From assembly GCA_950060715.1 (NCBI GenBank), contig CATLVA010000038.1:1-9176 (forward strand): DNA of 9,176 bases. The letters run 5' to 3'. Both the position numbers and the translations under genes were made by a program. The number at the start of each line of letters is the position of its first letter. The first letter of the stretch is position 1. Source of the DNA: an uncultured Oligoflexia bacterium (GTDB taxonomy: Bacteria > Bdellovibrionota > Bacteriovoracia > Bacteriovoracales > Bacteriovoracaceae). This document shows, piece by piece, positions 1 through 6,300 of this stretch. Below the pieces are notes generated by a model. The model worked only from the letters and a program-made list of their open reading frames with translations. It had not been told where the DNA came from and made no database searches.

Positions 1-177
1 CCTCCTGAATATAGAGCGCCCAAAAAATGGCTTGATCAATTTAAAGGAAAATCAGGAGAAAAAGTCCTCAAAGCTTTTGAAGATATCGATGCTTTATCGG
101 GCGCTACTTTGACTGTAGGAAGTAGTATTAATGCTGTAAATAAAGTTTTAGCGCTTCATAAAATTCTTAAAAAATAG
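1..177 (+). CDS. FMN-binding domain protein, C-terminal fragment
   Basis: Open reading frame 1 is open from the first base and stops with TAG at 175-177, giving the last 58 residues of a protein that begins outside the window. The fragment contains D-A-L-S-G-A-T-L-T at residues 30-38. This fits the DxxSGAT signature of FMN_bind domains (RnfG/NqrC/NosR-type), in which the last Thr of SGAT (here residue 36) can be covalently flavinylated by ApbE. The motif is followed by a short amphipathic helix ending in KILKK, as is usual at the end of these domains. The protein probably works in electron transfer at the cell envelope. The complete architecture (membrane anchor, extra domains) cannot be seen, so RnfG, NqrC or a stand-alone flavoprotein cannot be told apart. 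The gene converges on the 180-968 gene with only two bases between the stops. Confidence 0.72.
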   Translation, partial: PPEYRAPKKWLDQFKGKSGEKVLKAFEDIDALSGATLTVGSSINAVNKVLALHKILKK

Positions 178-179
178 TT

Positions 180-968
180 TTATTCAACATTCACGTTTGC
201 AGAATCATTTGGGTCAGGAGATCCACTCGTTGAATTCGATTTCTGATCTTCTCTTTCCCCATCTATTTTTGCTCTTTCTTCGCTTGCTACTTGTTCTAAG
301 AACTCAGAAGCGGTTCCTGAACAATTAAGATGACCTCGGTTGGCATCCTGATCAGATATACTGGAAAGTTCAAGCGGTCCGTTGTAATGCTTAGTGATCG
401 CTGCCGTTAACACTATCGCATCCCTTAATAGTTCGGACCAATTGGTCGCACCAGGCATATTAAATCTTTCACTTACAGCTGCTCTATTCATTCTGGTTGT
501 TTCTAGTACACAGCGCTTTGTTTCTTTATTATAAGAATAAATCGCCATCACTGTCTCATCTCCAAGTTTAACCTCTACAGCTTTGAAAGGAGTACAAAGC
601 TCTTTGACTCTCTTGTATCCGTCTCGAACCCTGTCATAACCTTGAAGATTAGGGTCATAGCCTGGCAGGTATTTTTCCATTCCTTTAAGTAGTCTATTTT
701 GACGGTAGTCTATGGCAGTATTATGGCGTTTAAAAAATTCGGAATGCTTCATAATGCAATGGCAAACCGATAGCGACTGAGCGTAAGTTCCACCCTCAAC
801 TTGAGGGAGGTTAGCACAAGATATCTTTTCATAATTTTGCTCACAAGATTGAGTGAATTTACGGGTACCATCCCATTTATTACCTTCAAAACCACATGTT
901 TCAGTTTCATCTTTGGCATAAGAAACAAAGGCAGTAAGGATAAGTAGTGAGAGAATTAAATATTTCAT
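180..968 (-). CDS. secreted Cys-rich protein of unknown function
   Basis: This 262-residue protein matches no family I recognise. It has a clear Sec signal peptide: Lys2, a hydrophobic core at residues 4-15, and a likely cut after SYA at about residue 18. It is therefore probably periplasmic or exported. The mature part has eight cysteines (25, 42, 51, 69, 71, 125, 153, 216), including a C-H-C pair at 69-71, an even number compatible with disulfides. The last 30 or so residues are low complexity, hydrophilic and acidic (Ser, Asp, Asn, Glu). The start is supported by AAGGAT at 972-977, three bases upstream of the ATG. It is divergently transcribed from the 1038 gene and stops two bases from the FMN-binding gene. 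No catalytic motif is evident. Confidence 0.85.
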   Translation of the reverse strand: MKYLILSLLILTAFVSYAKDETETCGFEGNKWDGTRKFTQSCEQNYEKISCANLPQVEGGTYAQSLSVCHCIMKHSEFFKRHNTAIDYRQNRLLKGMEKYLPGYDPNLQGYDRVRDGYKRVKELCTPFKAVEVKLGDETVMAIYSYNKETKRCVLETTRMNRAAVSERFNMPGATNWSELLRDAIVLTAAITKHYNGPLELSSISDQDANRGHLNCSGTASEFLEQVASEERAKIDGEREDQKSNSTSGSPDPNDSANVNVE

Positions 969-985
969 ACTATCCTTGTCGGTTA

Positions 986-1008
986 ATGACTGCTTTTTCT
1001 TTAGTCAT
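986..1008. promoter_or_regulatory. inverted repeat in divergent intergenic region
   Basis: ATGACT (986-991) and AGTCAT (1003-1008) form a perfect 6-bp inverted repeat around an 11-base T-rich spacer. It lies in the 69-bp region between the divergent genes at 968 (-) and 1038 (+). Its place suggests an operator for one or both genes, but arms this short arise by chance and no convincing -35/-10 pair accompanies it. Confidence 0.25.
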
Positions 1009-1037
1009 GGCCTCTAAGCTAAATACTTGATAATTTT

Positions 1038-1751
1038 ATGTTTATGAAAGTATCACTTATTGGGGCAGGCCATACCCTGCAGAGATTTGTACGGAATTTT
1101 TCAAAGGTTTATGAGTTTAAAGCTAGTCATCGAGATCAGCTTTATGCGCTTGAAGACCGAATTGAAGGCGACCTCGAGCCTTTTTTAAGCTCAGATGCAA
1201 TGGTGTTTTCTCTGCCTCCTTCACAGGCTGCGCTCAATCTCGTTAAGCAAATTGAGTTTGAGAAAAAATTTATTTTACTATCCAGTATCGGTGTTTACGA
1301 AAAAAACAATGGAGAGTTTGATGAAGAGGCCATACTTGGGGAGAACTCTCGTGCACAGCTTATCCGCGAAATCGAATTGGCAGCACAGGCGAAGCCTAGA
1401 GGAATTGTTTTTAGACTTGGAGGACTCTTTGATGAGGACCGCCATCCGGTTAGATCAATATTAAAAAGAAATAGCACTCCTGAAGCTCATGAGTTAATAA
1501 ATTTTGTTCACACTGATGATGTTGGGATAGCACTAGACTGTATTTTAAAAAATAACCCTCAAAAAAACTGCTACAACTTAGTAGATATTAATCATCCTAC
1601 CAAAGAGGAGTATTACTCCCAAATCGCTAAATCCTGGGGAGAAAACCCTATAAATTTTTCGCGAGAATCAACTCTAAGGTGTCAATTTTCTTCAAGTCGC
1701 TTTATAAAGGAATTTTCAACACCAGATAATTTTTTAAATAGAGTGAGATAA
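1038..1751 (+). CDS. YeeZ-like atypical SDR / NAD(P)-binding epimerase family
   Basis: This 237-residue protein looks like a small NAD(P)-binding Rossmann protein of the atypical SDR (YeeZ-like) group. It opens with a beta strand and a glycine-rich turn (LIGAGHTL, 8-15). It has the central LSSIGVY strand (81-87), R-L-G-G-L-F at 126-131 and F-V-H-T-D-D-V at 156-162, which corresponds to the hinge found in extended SDRs. The canonical Y-x3-K catalytic pair is not evident after GVY, as is common in this group, so the reaction cannot be inferred. The length suits a compact cytoplasmic member. Two ATGs (1038 and 1044) are possible. Neither has a clear Shine-Dalgarno sequence, and MKVSLIGAG from 1044 would be an equally natural start. 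The stop abuts the ATG of the following transporter gene, so the two are surely co-transcribed. Confidence 0.75.
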   Translation: MFMKVSLIGAGHTLQRFVRNFSKVYEFKASHRDQLYALEDRIEGDLEPFLSSDAMVFSLPPSQAALNLVKQIEFEKKFILLSSIGVYEKNNGEFDEEAILGENSRAQLIREIELAAQAKPRGIVFRLGGLFDEDRHPVRSILKRNSTPEAHELINFVHTDDVGIALDCILKNNPQKNCYNLVDINHPTKEEYYSQIAKSWGENPINFSRESTLRCQFSSSRFIKEFSTPDNFLNRVR

Positions 1752-3113
1752 ATGGAAACAGCACTTTTTTACACTTTGTTAGTTTATTTTGGTCTGCTAG
1801 TTGCTCTAGCAGTCTTTATGTCGGGAAGAATGGAGTCTGAAGAAGACTTTTTAGTTGGGGGGCGAAAATTTAATCTTTGGCTGACAACATTTTGTCTCTT
1901 TGCCACTTGGTTTGGAGCCGGAACATTGATTGCGGCAACGGATGAAGTAGCAGCAGAAGGTTTACAGGTCACAGCACTTGAACCTCTAGGAGCTGGAATG
2001 TGCTTAGTCTTTTCCGGGTTATTTCTTGCTAAGCCACTTTGGGAATTGAAGCTAATGACCTATGCGGATTTCTTTCGTGATAAGTTCGGTGTGAAACTAG
2101 AATTTTTAAGTGTGATGCTAAATATTCCTATTTATGTGGGCTGGATTGCAGTTCAGATTGTTTCTCTCGCCAATATCCTTGCAGTGTTTTTCCCGCTGCC
2201 TGTTTGGGCATTCATGATTGGTATTGCTCTTTTTGCTTGTTTTCTTACCGTGTCGGGAGGTATGTGGTCGGTTTCCATTACAGATAGTTTTCAATTATTG
2301 ATTATCATTATTGGTCTTTTTTACTTACTATTTAAAGTTTCGGGCATGGTACCAGAAGGAATTATGGGGCTACTTGCAAATGTTGAAGCAGAAAAACTAA
2401 TCCTTATTCCTCATGATAAAGCCTCTGATGTATTCAACTGGCTTGGGGTCTTTTGTATTTCTGCACTAGGAAATATGACGGGGCAAGATCTTGGGCAAAG
2501 AATGTTTTCTGCGAAAAGTGCACGAGTCGCAAAGCTTGGATGTTTAATTGCAGGAGTGGGTTATATAGTGATCGGCGCTATACCTGTAGTACTGGGACTT
2601 ACGGCTTCTCAGACATTAGGTGAATACGAAGGCTCAGTTGTTCCGAACCTTATCAAATCTTATTTAGATCCAGTAACAGCGGTCATTCTAACTCTGACAA
2701 TTATATCGGCGGTAGTTTCGACTATAACCTCTGCACTTTTAGCACCTTCAAGCATGTTGTCTCATAATTTTTTAAAGCATAGATATAAAGAGCTATCTAC
2801 GCTCACTTTGTGTAAGTATGGAGTGTTAGTTGTTACAGCAATAAGCCTGGTGACTGCATTTGCGGGAGAGGATGTTTATGGTCTGTTAGAGGCAAGTTAC
2901 GCTATAGGTTTTGTTGGATTTTTCGTCCCTGTAACAGTTGGACTGTATTCAAAAAAATTAAGTGAAAAGGCGTGTTTCGTTTCGGTAGGAGTCAGTATTC
3001 TTATTTGGCTTCCAGAATTATTTGGGCATGAAGAAATTCCTTACTCATTAGTTGCTGTGATTATTGGGTATCCGGTATATTTTCTTGCTTATAAGTATTA
3101 CCAAAAAGCTTAA
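1752..3113 (+). CDS. sodium:solute symporter family transporter
   Basis: This 453-residue polytopic membrane protein has about 12-13 hydrophobic segments and belongs to the sodium:solute symporter (SSS, LeuT-fold) family. Family signatures visible are EDFLVGGR (31-38) after the first helix, ATWFGAGT (51-58) in the unwound TM1 region, GGMWSVSITDSFQ (169-181), G-N-M-T-G-Q-D-L-G-Q-R (240-250) and the Ser/Thr-rich helix around 319-339 (VVSTITSALLAPSS). In known members that last helix supplies the Na2-site hydroxyls. It should import a solute with Na+. The sequence resembles the proline/pantothenate/choline side of the family, but the substrate cannot be assigned. The ATG follows the upstream TAA with no gap, and GAGTGAGA just upstream gives a weak ribosome site, so translation is probably coupled. 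A strong hairpin follows the stop. Confidence 0.9.
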   Translation: METALFYTLLVYFGLLVALAVFMSGRMESEEDFLVGGRKFNLWLTTFCLFATWFGAGTLIAATDEVAAEGLQVTALEPLGAGMCLVFSGLFLAKPLWELKLMTYADFFRDKFGVKLEFLSVMLNIPIYVGWIAVQIVSLANILAVFFPLPVWAFMIGIALFACFLTVSGGMWSVSITDSFQLLIIIIGLFYLLFKVSGMVPEGIMGLLANVEAEKLILIPHDKASDVFNWLGVFCISALGNMTGQDLGQRMFSAKSARVAKLGCLIAGVGYIVIGAIPVVLGLTASQTLGEYEGSVVPNLIKSYLDPVTAVILTLTIISAVVSTITSALLAPSSMLSHNFLKHRYKELSTLTLCKYGVLVVTAISLVTAFAGEDVYGLLEASYAIGFVGFFVPVTVGLYSKKLSEKACFVSVGVSILIWLPELFGHEEIPYSLVAVIIGYPVYFLAYKYYQKA

Positions 3114-3121
3114 AAATAAAA

Positions 3122-3143
3122 AGGCCACTTAATTAAGTGGCCT
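3122..3143. terminator. bidirectional intrinsic terminator
   Basis: A perfect 22-bp palindrome has stem AGGCCACT/AGTGGCCT with TTAATTAA at its centre. It lies between the convergent stops of the symporter gene (3113, +) and the acidic lipoprotein gene (3171, -). Read on the minus strand the hairpin is followed by TTTTTATTTTT, a good terminator tail for the lipoprotein transcript. Read on the plus strand it is followed by CCTTTATTTG, a weaker tail. Confidence 0.85.
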
Positions 3144-3170
3144 CCTTTATTTGATTCGTATGTTTAAGAC

Positions 3171-3365
3171 TTAGTCTACTACGTCTTCTACTGCATCTTC
3201 TGTATCTTCAGCTGCATCATCAATACTGTCACCAGCATCATCAACTGCTTGCTCGATGTTATCTCCTGCATCTTCTGCAGCATCTTCCATATCGCTATCG
3301 CAACCTACTAGTGCGAAGTTAAGTACTATAAGTGATAAAAATAAAGCTTTCTTCAATAATGACAT
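3171..3365 (-). CDS. tiny, highly acidic repeat lipoprotein
   Basis: This 64-residue lipoprotein has a lysine-containing N-terminus, a hydrophobic core and the lipobox L-V-G-C with Cys22 as the lipidated residue. The 43-residue mature part carries about 20 Asp/Glu and no Lys or Arg. It is built from 11-residue repeats, roughly (A/V)(E/D)D-A-G-D-x-I-x-x-A; the copies include AEDAGDNIEQA and VDDAGDSIDDA, then a more divergent third copy. Such 11-mers usually form amphipathic helices. It is reminiscent of entericidin-type and other small stress lipoproteins, but I see no firm family match. The start is secured by AGGAGG at 3371-3376, five bases upstream. It is the last gene of the minus-strand envelope group, 31 bases after its neighbour, and is followed by a strong terminator. 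Confidence 0.85.
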   Translation of the reverse strand: MSLLKKALFLSLIVLNFALVGCDSDMEDAAEDAGDNIEQAVDDAGDSIDDAAEDTEDAVEDVVD

Positions 3366-3396
3366 ATTATCCTCCTGTTTTCCGTTAAGCTTTTCT

Positions 3397-3642
3397 CTAT
3401 AAATACACTTTTAAGTGATTATAGAGTTGTTGTTTGTTCATTGTAGATCTACCATCTAAATCTTTTTCTTGAGCTAGATTATAGAGTTCCTTATGAGTAA
3501 TATTCTCAAAGTCTACCATAGGTTTTTGTGATCTACCCATCAAATTTCTTAATTCACGGTTGAGATTATCAAAATGAATTCTCTCAAGTCCAGTGAGAAT
3601 AAGATCACTAAAATTTCTTTTTTGTTCCTCAATAAAGTTCAT
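3397..3642 (-). CDS. small protein with Rho_N/SAP-like C-terminal motif
   Basis: This small cytoplasmic protein of 81 residues (82 if the upstream ATG at 3645 is used) has no signal peptide or membrane segment. The C-terminal half contains I-T-H-K-E-L-Y-N-L-A-Q-E, then L-D-G-R-S-T-M-N-K-Q-Q-L, about residues 48-74. This resembles the helix-extended-helix of Rho termination factor N-terminal/SAP-like domains (the 'KELxxLAKE...GxSKMNKxEL' pattern), which often bind nucleic acids. The N-terminal part is helical and charged, with no match I know. The GAGAGG stretch just upstream (3649-3655) sits six bases from the second ATG and only three from the first, so 3642 is preferred. The gene starts 15-18 bases after the outer-membrane protein gene stop and is probably co-transcribed with it. 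A nucleic-acid-binding role is an inference from the motif only. Confidence 0.75.
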   Translation of the reverse strand: MNFIEEQKRNFSDLILTGLERIHFDNLNRELRNLMGRSQKPMVDFENITHKELYNLAQEKDLDGRSTMNKQQLYNHLKVYL

Positions 3643-3660
3643 CATTTTCCTCTCTTTAAA

Positions 3661-4242
3661 TTAGAACCAGTATTTAACAACTCCGTTTAATCCGTAGTTG
3701 TCAGCTTCATTACTTGCAGTTGCTGTGTAACGAAGATTTACACCAGCACTAATTTGTTCTTCTCCAATTTTAAATGGATGATCAAATCCAATATTTGGCA
3801 TGATGGCCCCATAAAAGTTCTCGCTACTTCTGTTTTCATAAACTGTACCTAGACCCAATCCTACATATGAATGTTTAATGATAGGAGTGTCTCCTCCAAA
3901 ATGGTAACTACCCTTAACAAATAGTTGAACTTGAGAGAGATCGTCTTTGTCGTCGCCTTCAAATTCTAATGTTGCTACCTCAAGTCCAATTCCATATGGA
4001 ACTGCTATTTGGTATCCGGCTTCTACTGATGTAAAAGCGGCAGCGTCATAGCCGTTTTCTACAGGGTCAGAAGCTCCAACCATTAAAGCTAAATGTGGTT
4101 TATATAAACCAGAATCATTTAAATCTTTGATGTCTTCAATAGCATTTTCAAGAACGTTATTGTTCTCAGTGTTTTCTTGTGCGTAAACCCCTGTAGATCC
4201 CATAGCTAGTAGGGCAGAAAATAGTAATGTTGTGTTTTTCAT
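3661..4242 (-). CDS. outer-membrane beta-barrel protein
   Basis: This 193-residue protein has a Sec signal peptide, probably cut after VYA at residue 21 just before Gln22. A polar, Asn/Glu-rich linker follows (23-45), then alternating hydrophobic/polar strands with frequent Gly and aromatic residues. The C-terminus is V-V-K-Y-W-F, ending in the Phe recognised by the BAM machinery. The size fits a small eight-stranded barrel such as those of the OmpW/OmpX/OmpA-barrel type, but no specific family motif is visible. The start is well supported by AAGGAGG at 4247-4253, four bases upstream of the ATG. It is the first gene of the minus-strand group leading to the Rho_N-like protein and the acidic lipoprotein, and is divergent from the stress operon at 4455. 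Its physiological role (porin, adhesin, structural) is unknown. Confidence 0.83.
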   Translation of the reverse strand: MKNTTLLFSALLAMGSTGVYAQENTENNNVLENAIEDIKDLNDSGLYKPHLALMVGASDPVENGYDAAAFTSVEAGYQIAVPYGIGLEVATLEFEGDDKDDLSQVQLFVKGSYHFGGDTPIIKHSYVGLGLGTVYENRSSENFYGAIMPNIGFDHPFKIGEEQISAGVNLRYTATASNEADNYGLNGVVKYWF

Positions 4243-4320
4243 TTGTCCTCCTTACATGTTTTCTATCTACGATTTTAGTCAGAATACTTTAAAAGGATTC
4301 TCGGCCTTGTCTAAATATTG

Positions 4321-4334
4321 TGTGGATATCTACA
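4321..4334. promoter_or_regulatory. near-palindromic operator candidate
   Basis: TGTGGATATCTACA is a 14-bp dyad centred on GATATC with one mismatched pair. It lies mid-way in the 212-bp region between the divergent starts at 4242 (-) and 4455 (+). The location suits a shared regulator of the envelope group and the stress operon. The rest of this region is AT-rich and I found no -35/-10 pair I would defend. No regulator gene lies nearby to pair it with. Confidence 0.25.
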
Positions 4335-4454
4335 AAACTGAGGCAATTTACTTCATGTGAACAATTTTAAACATTTACTCAAAGGTTCTATGAATAAAAA
4401 ACGTCAAGTTTCTTATTAAATAGAGAAGAACTTTTAACAGACAAAGGAGTCAAA

Positions 4455-5015
4455 ATGAAACTTAAAGGAAGAAGAATTGCTATTCTAGCCGCTGATGGAT
4501 TTGAGCAGTCAGAACTATTTACTCCTCTAGATACTCTGAAAAATGAGGGAGCACAAGTAGAAATAGTCTCATTAAAAGATGGAGAGATTAAGGGATGGAG
4601 TGACGGATCTTGGGGGAAGTCTATTGATGTAGATAAAACTGTGGATGCGATTAAAGCTGATGACTATGATGGACTTGTCCTTCCCGGTGGAGTTATTAAT
4701 CCTGACTTATTAAGAAAAAATGATAGAGCGGTAGAATTTGTAAGAGAATTCTTTACTGGCGAAAAACAAAAACCAGTAGCCGCCATTTGTCATGGTCCGT
4801 GGACATTAATTAATGCCAAAGTTATTGAAGGAAGAAAAGTCACTTCTTATGATTCAATCCGAATGGACCTTGAAAACGCAGGAGCAAGTTGGGTTAATGA
4901 AGAGGTTGTCGTAGACAACGGACTTGTTACTTCTCGAACACCTGAAGATCTAAATAGCTTCACCAGTAAAATGGTAGAAGAATTTAGAGAAGGTGCTCAT
5001 AGGAAGGAGTCATAA
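4455..5015 (+). CDS. DJ-1/PfpI-family protein (YhbO-like)
   Basis: This 186-residue protein of the DJ-1/PfpI superfamily has the full set of family marks: AILAADGFEQSE (9-20) with the conserved Glu17, VLPGG (75-79), and the nucleophile elbow AAICHGPW (109-116) with Cys112 and His113. Length and motif order match the PfpI/YhbO/YraA-type general stress proteins. Members have been described as intracellular peptidases, chaperones or deglycases/glyoxalases acting on glycated or methylglyoxal-damaged molecules; the real activity is debated. It is cytoplasmic. AAGGAG at 4444-4449 sits five bases upstream of the ATG. It is the first gene of a compact + operon, and the Pmp3 gene starts two bases after its stop. 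The neighbours support a stress-response role. Confidence 0.93.
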   Translation: MKLKGRRIAILAADGFEQSELFTPLDTLKNEGAQVEIVSLKDGEIKGWSDGSWGKSIDVDKTVDAIKADDYDGLVLPGGVINPDLLRKNDRAVEFVREFFTGEKQKPVAAICHGPWTLINAKVIEGRKVTSYDSIRMDLENAGASWVNEEVVVDNGLVTSRTPEDLNSFTSKMVEEFREGAHRKES

Positions 5016-5017
5016 AA

Positions 5018-5176
5018 ATGGATTTCATTAGAATTTTATTTTCAATTCTATTGCCGCCACTTGGAGTTTTTCTCCAAGTCGGTTTAGGCAAGCATTTTTG
5101 GATAAATATATTATTAACAGTTCTAGGGTATATCCCTGGTATCGTCCACGCTGTGTGGATTATTGCTAAGAAGTAG
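5018..5176 (+). CDS. Pmp3/YqaE (UPF0057) small membrane protein
   Basis: A 52-residue protein has ATG at 5018 and TAG at 5174-5176. It has the typical Pmp3/YqaE layout: a first hydrophobic helix carrying LLPPLGVFLQ (11-20), a short Gly-Lys-His turn (VGLGKHFWIN, 21-30), then a second helix with LTVLGYIPGIVHAVWII (33-49) and a Lys-Lys end. The PPLGVF and Y-I-P-G-I-V-H-A motifs are diagnostic. Family members sit in the cytoplasmic membrane and are induced by salt, cold or envelope stress; in yeast, Pmp3 loss hyperpolarises the membrane. AGGAAGGAG at 5001-5009, inside the end of the previous gene, provides a strong ribosome site about eight bases upstream. It sits two bases after the PfpI-type gene and three bases before the DUF2959 gene, so it is a central member of the operon. 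Confidence 0.93.
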   Translation: MDFIRILFSILLPPLGVFLQVGLGKHFWINILLTVLGYIPGIVHAVWIIAKK

Positions 5177-5179
5177 GTT

Positions 5180-5809
5180 ATGGCAAAATTAGGTTTATTA
5201 GTTGCAGCGATTATGTTGGGCTCATGCTCAAGTATGTATTACAACACGATGGAGTTTTTCGGCCAAGAGAAGAGGGATCTTTTAAGGTCTAATCTTTTAG
5301 AGCTTGGAGAAGATCAAGAAGAGGCTAAAGAAGAGTTCGAAGATGTACTATCAAAAATTCGTTCTAAATATTATTCAGTGGATGGAGATTTAGAAAAGTC
5401 TTATGACAGACTTAAAGGTGATTACAAAGACCTTGAAGACGAGGTTTCAGATATTTCCGATCAAGTTGAAAAGGTGAGTGAACTAGCTGAAGATCTTTTT
5501 GATGAGTGGGAAGATGAAGCAGATGATTTTAAAAATAAATCGTATAGGACCAAAAGTTTAAAAAAACTTGAAGCTACTAAAAAGAAGTTTGCAAAGGTTA
5601 AAAAATCAGCCGTAGCAGTTGAAAGTAAGATGCAAAAGTCGCTGTCTGTGTACAAAGAACAAGTTGTCTTTGTAAAACATAATTTGAATGTTTCAGCAAT
5701 TGCTACTTTAAATACTAAACTGGGTTCATTAGAAACTGAAATGAAAGATTTGATTGGAGATATCGAAAGTTCAATTAAAGAATCGAACGAGTTAATTAAA
5801 AATCTCTAA
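5180..5809 (+). CDS. DUF2959-family coiled-coil lipoprotein
   Basis: This 209-residue protein has a short signal peptide and lipobox L-G-S-C with Cys16 as the predicted lipid site. The mature sequence is nearly all helical and highly charged, with heptad-like Leu/Val spacing from about residue 30 to 160 and again at 175-205. It matches my memory of the DUF2959 family (proteobacterial lipoproteins): YYNTMEFFGQEKRDLL near the N-terminus (20-35), L-F-D-E-W-E-D-E at 106-113 and V-K-H-N-L-N at 165-170. The molecular function of the family is unknown. The protein is probably tethered to a membrane facing the periplasm. The ribosome site is weak (AAGTAGGTT overlapping the pmp3 stop), so translation is likely coupled to the gene three bases upstream. 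A PNPOx-type gene follows after 13 bases. Confidence 0.9.
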   Translation: MAKLGLLVAAIMLGSCSSMYYNTMEFFGQEKRDLLRSNLLELGEDQEEAKEEFEDVLSKIRSKYYSVDGDLEKSYDRLKGDYKDLEDEVSDISDQVEKVSELAEDLFDEWEDEADDFKNKSYRTKSLKKLEATKKKFAKVKKSAVAVESKMQKSLSVYKEQVVFVKHNLNVSAIATLNTKLGSLETEMKDLIGDIESSIKESNELIKNL

Positions 5810-5822
5810 AAGAGGAGGACAT

Positions 5823-6299
5823 ATGAAAAACACAGATAAAATAATTAAGATCGCAAAAGATATTGGGTATGCATTCATCGTGACTCAAACAGATGGTTTG
5901 ATGGGGCGTCCTATGAGGATGGCCGAAATTACAGAAGAAGGGAAAGCATATTTTTATACCGTTTATGAAACCAACAAAGTTGATGAGATGGAGAGAAACC
6001 CAGATGTATTAGTCTTGTTTGCGGATACCTCTGGACAAGACTATATTTCGGCCCAAGGAAAGGCATCGTTTAGTTTTGATAATGATAAAATAGATGAGTT
6101 TTGGTCAGTTGCCAATAATGCATTTTTTACTGAAGGTAAGAAGACCAAGGGGCTTTGTTTAATCGAAGTTAGCATGACTCATGTGGAAGCATGGGACACA
6201 ACTAAAAACATGCTCCAGATTGCTTGGGATATTAGTTTCAGCATGAGAGATGGTCACCAAGCTAATTTAGGTGAGCAAATCTCAGCTGACTTTCATTGA
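5823..6299 (+). CDS. pyridoxamine 5'-phosphate oxidase-like general stress protein
   Basis: This 158-residue cytoplasmic protein belongs to the split-barrel, PNPOx-like flavin-binding fold, close to general stress protein 26 (COG3871). Features seen are G-Y-A-F-I-V-T at the first strand (15-21), L-M-G-R-P-M-R-M (26-33), the Y-F-Y-T strand followed by E-T-N-K near residues 43-52, D-V-L-V-L-F-A-D in the mid-barrel, and a C-terminal V-S-M-T-H-V-E-A-W-D. Family members bind FMN, FAD or F420, and most are not true PdxH oxidases. The length (about 150-160) agrees with GSP26 proteins. AGGAGG at 5813-5818 lies four bases upstream of the ATG. It is the last gene of the stress operon. Its TGA ends one base before the converging SDR gene, so no room remains for an intergenic terminator. 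Confidence 0.9.
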   Translation: MKNTDKIIKIAKDIGYAFIVTQTDGLMGRPMRMAEITEEGKAYFYTVYETNKVDEMERNPDVLVLFADTSGQDYISAQGKASFSFDNDKIDEFWSVANNAFFTEGKKTKGLCLIEVSMTHVEAWDTTKNMLQIAWDISFSMRDGHQANLGEQISADFH

Positions 6300-6300
6300 T

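Noticed and set aside
1195..1477. Overlapping frames on both strands (89 and 60 residues)
   Set aside because: They lie wholly inside the YeeZ-like gene, have no ribosome site and unnatural composition.
1784..1972. 62-residue minus-strand frame
   Set aside because: Shadow of the symporter gene, with no family features.
3167..3177. AGACTTAGTCT short palindrome at the lipoprotein stop
   Set aside because: Only five-base arms around one base; the adjacent 22-bp palindrome explains termination.
5461..5655. 64-residue minus-strand frame
   Set aside because: Ser/Phe-rich antisense shadow of the Lys/Glu-rich DUF2959 gene.
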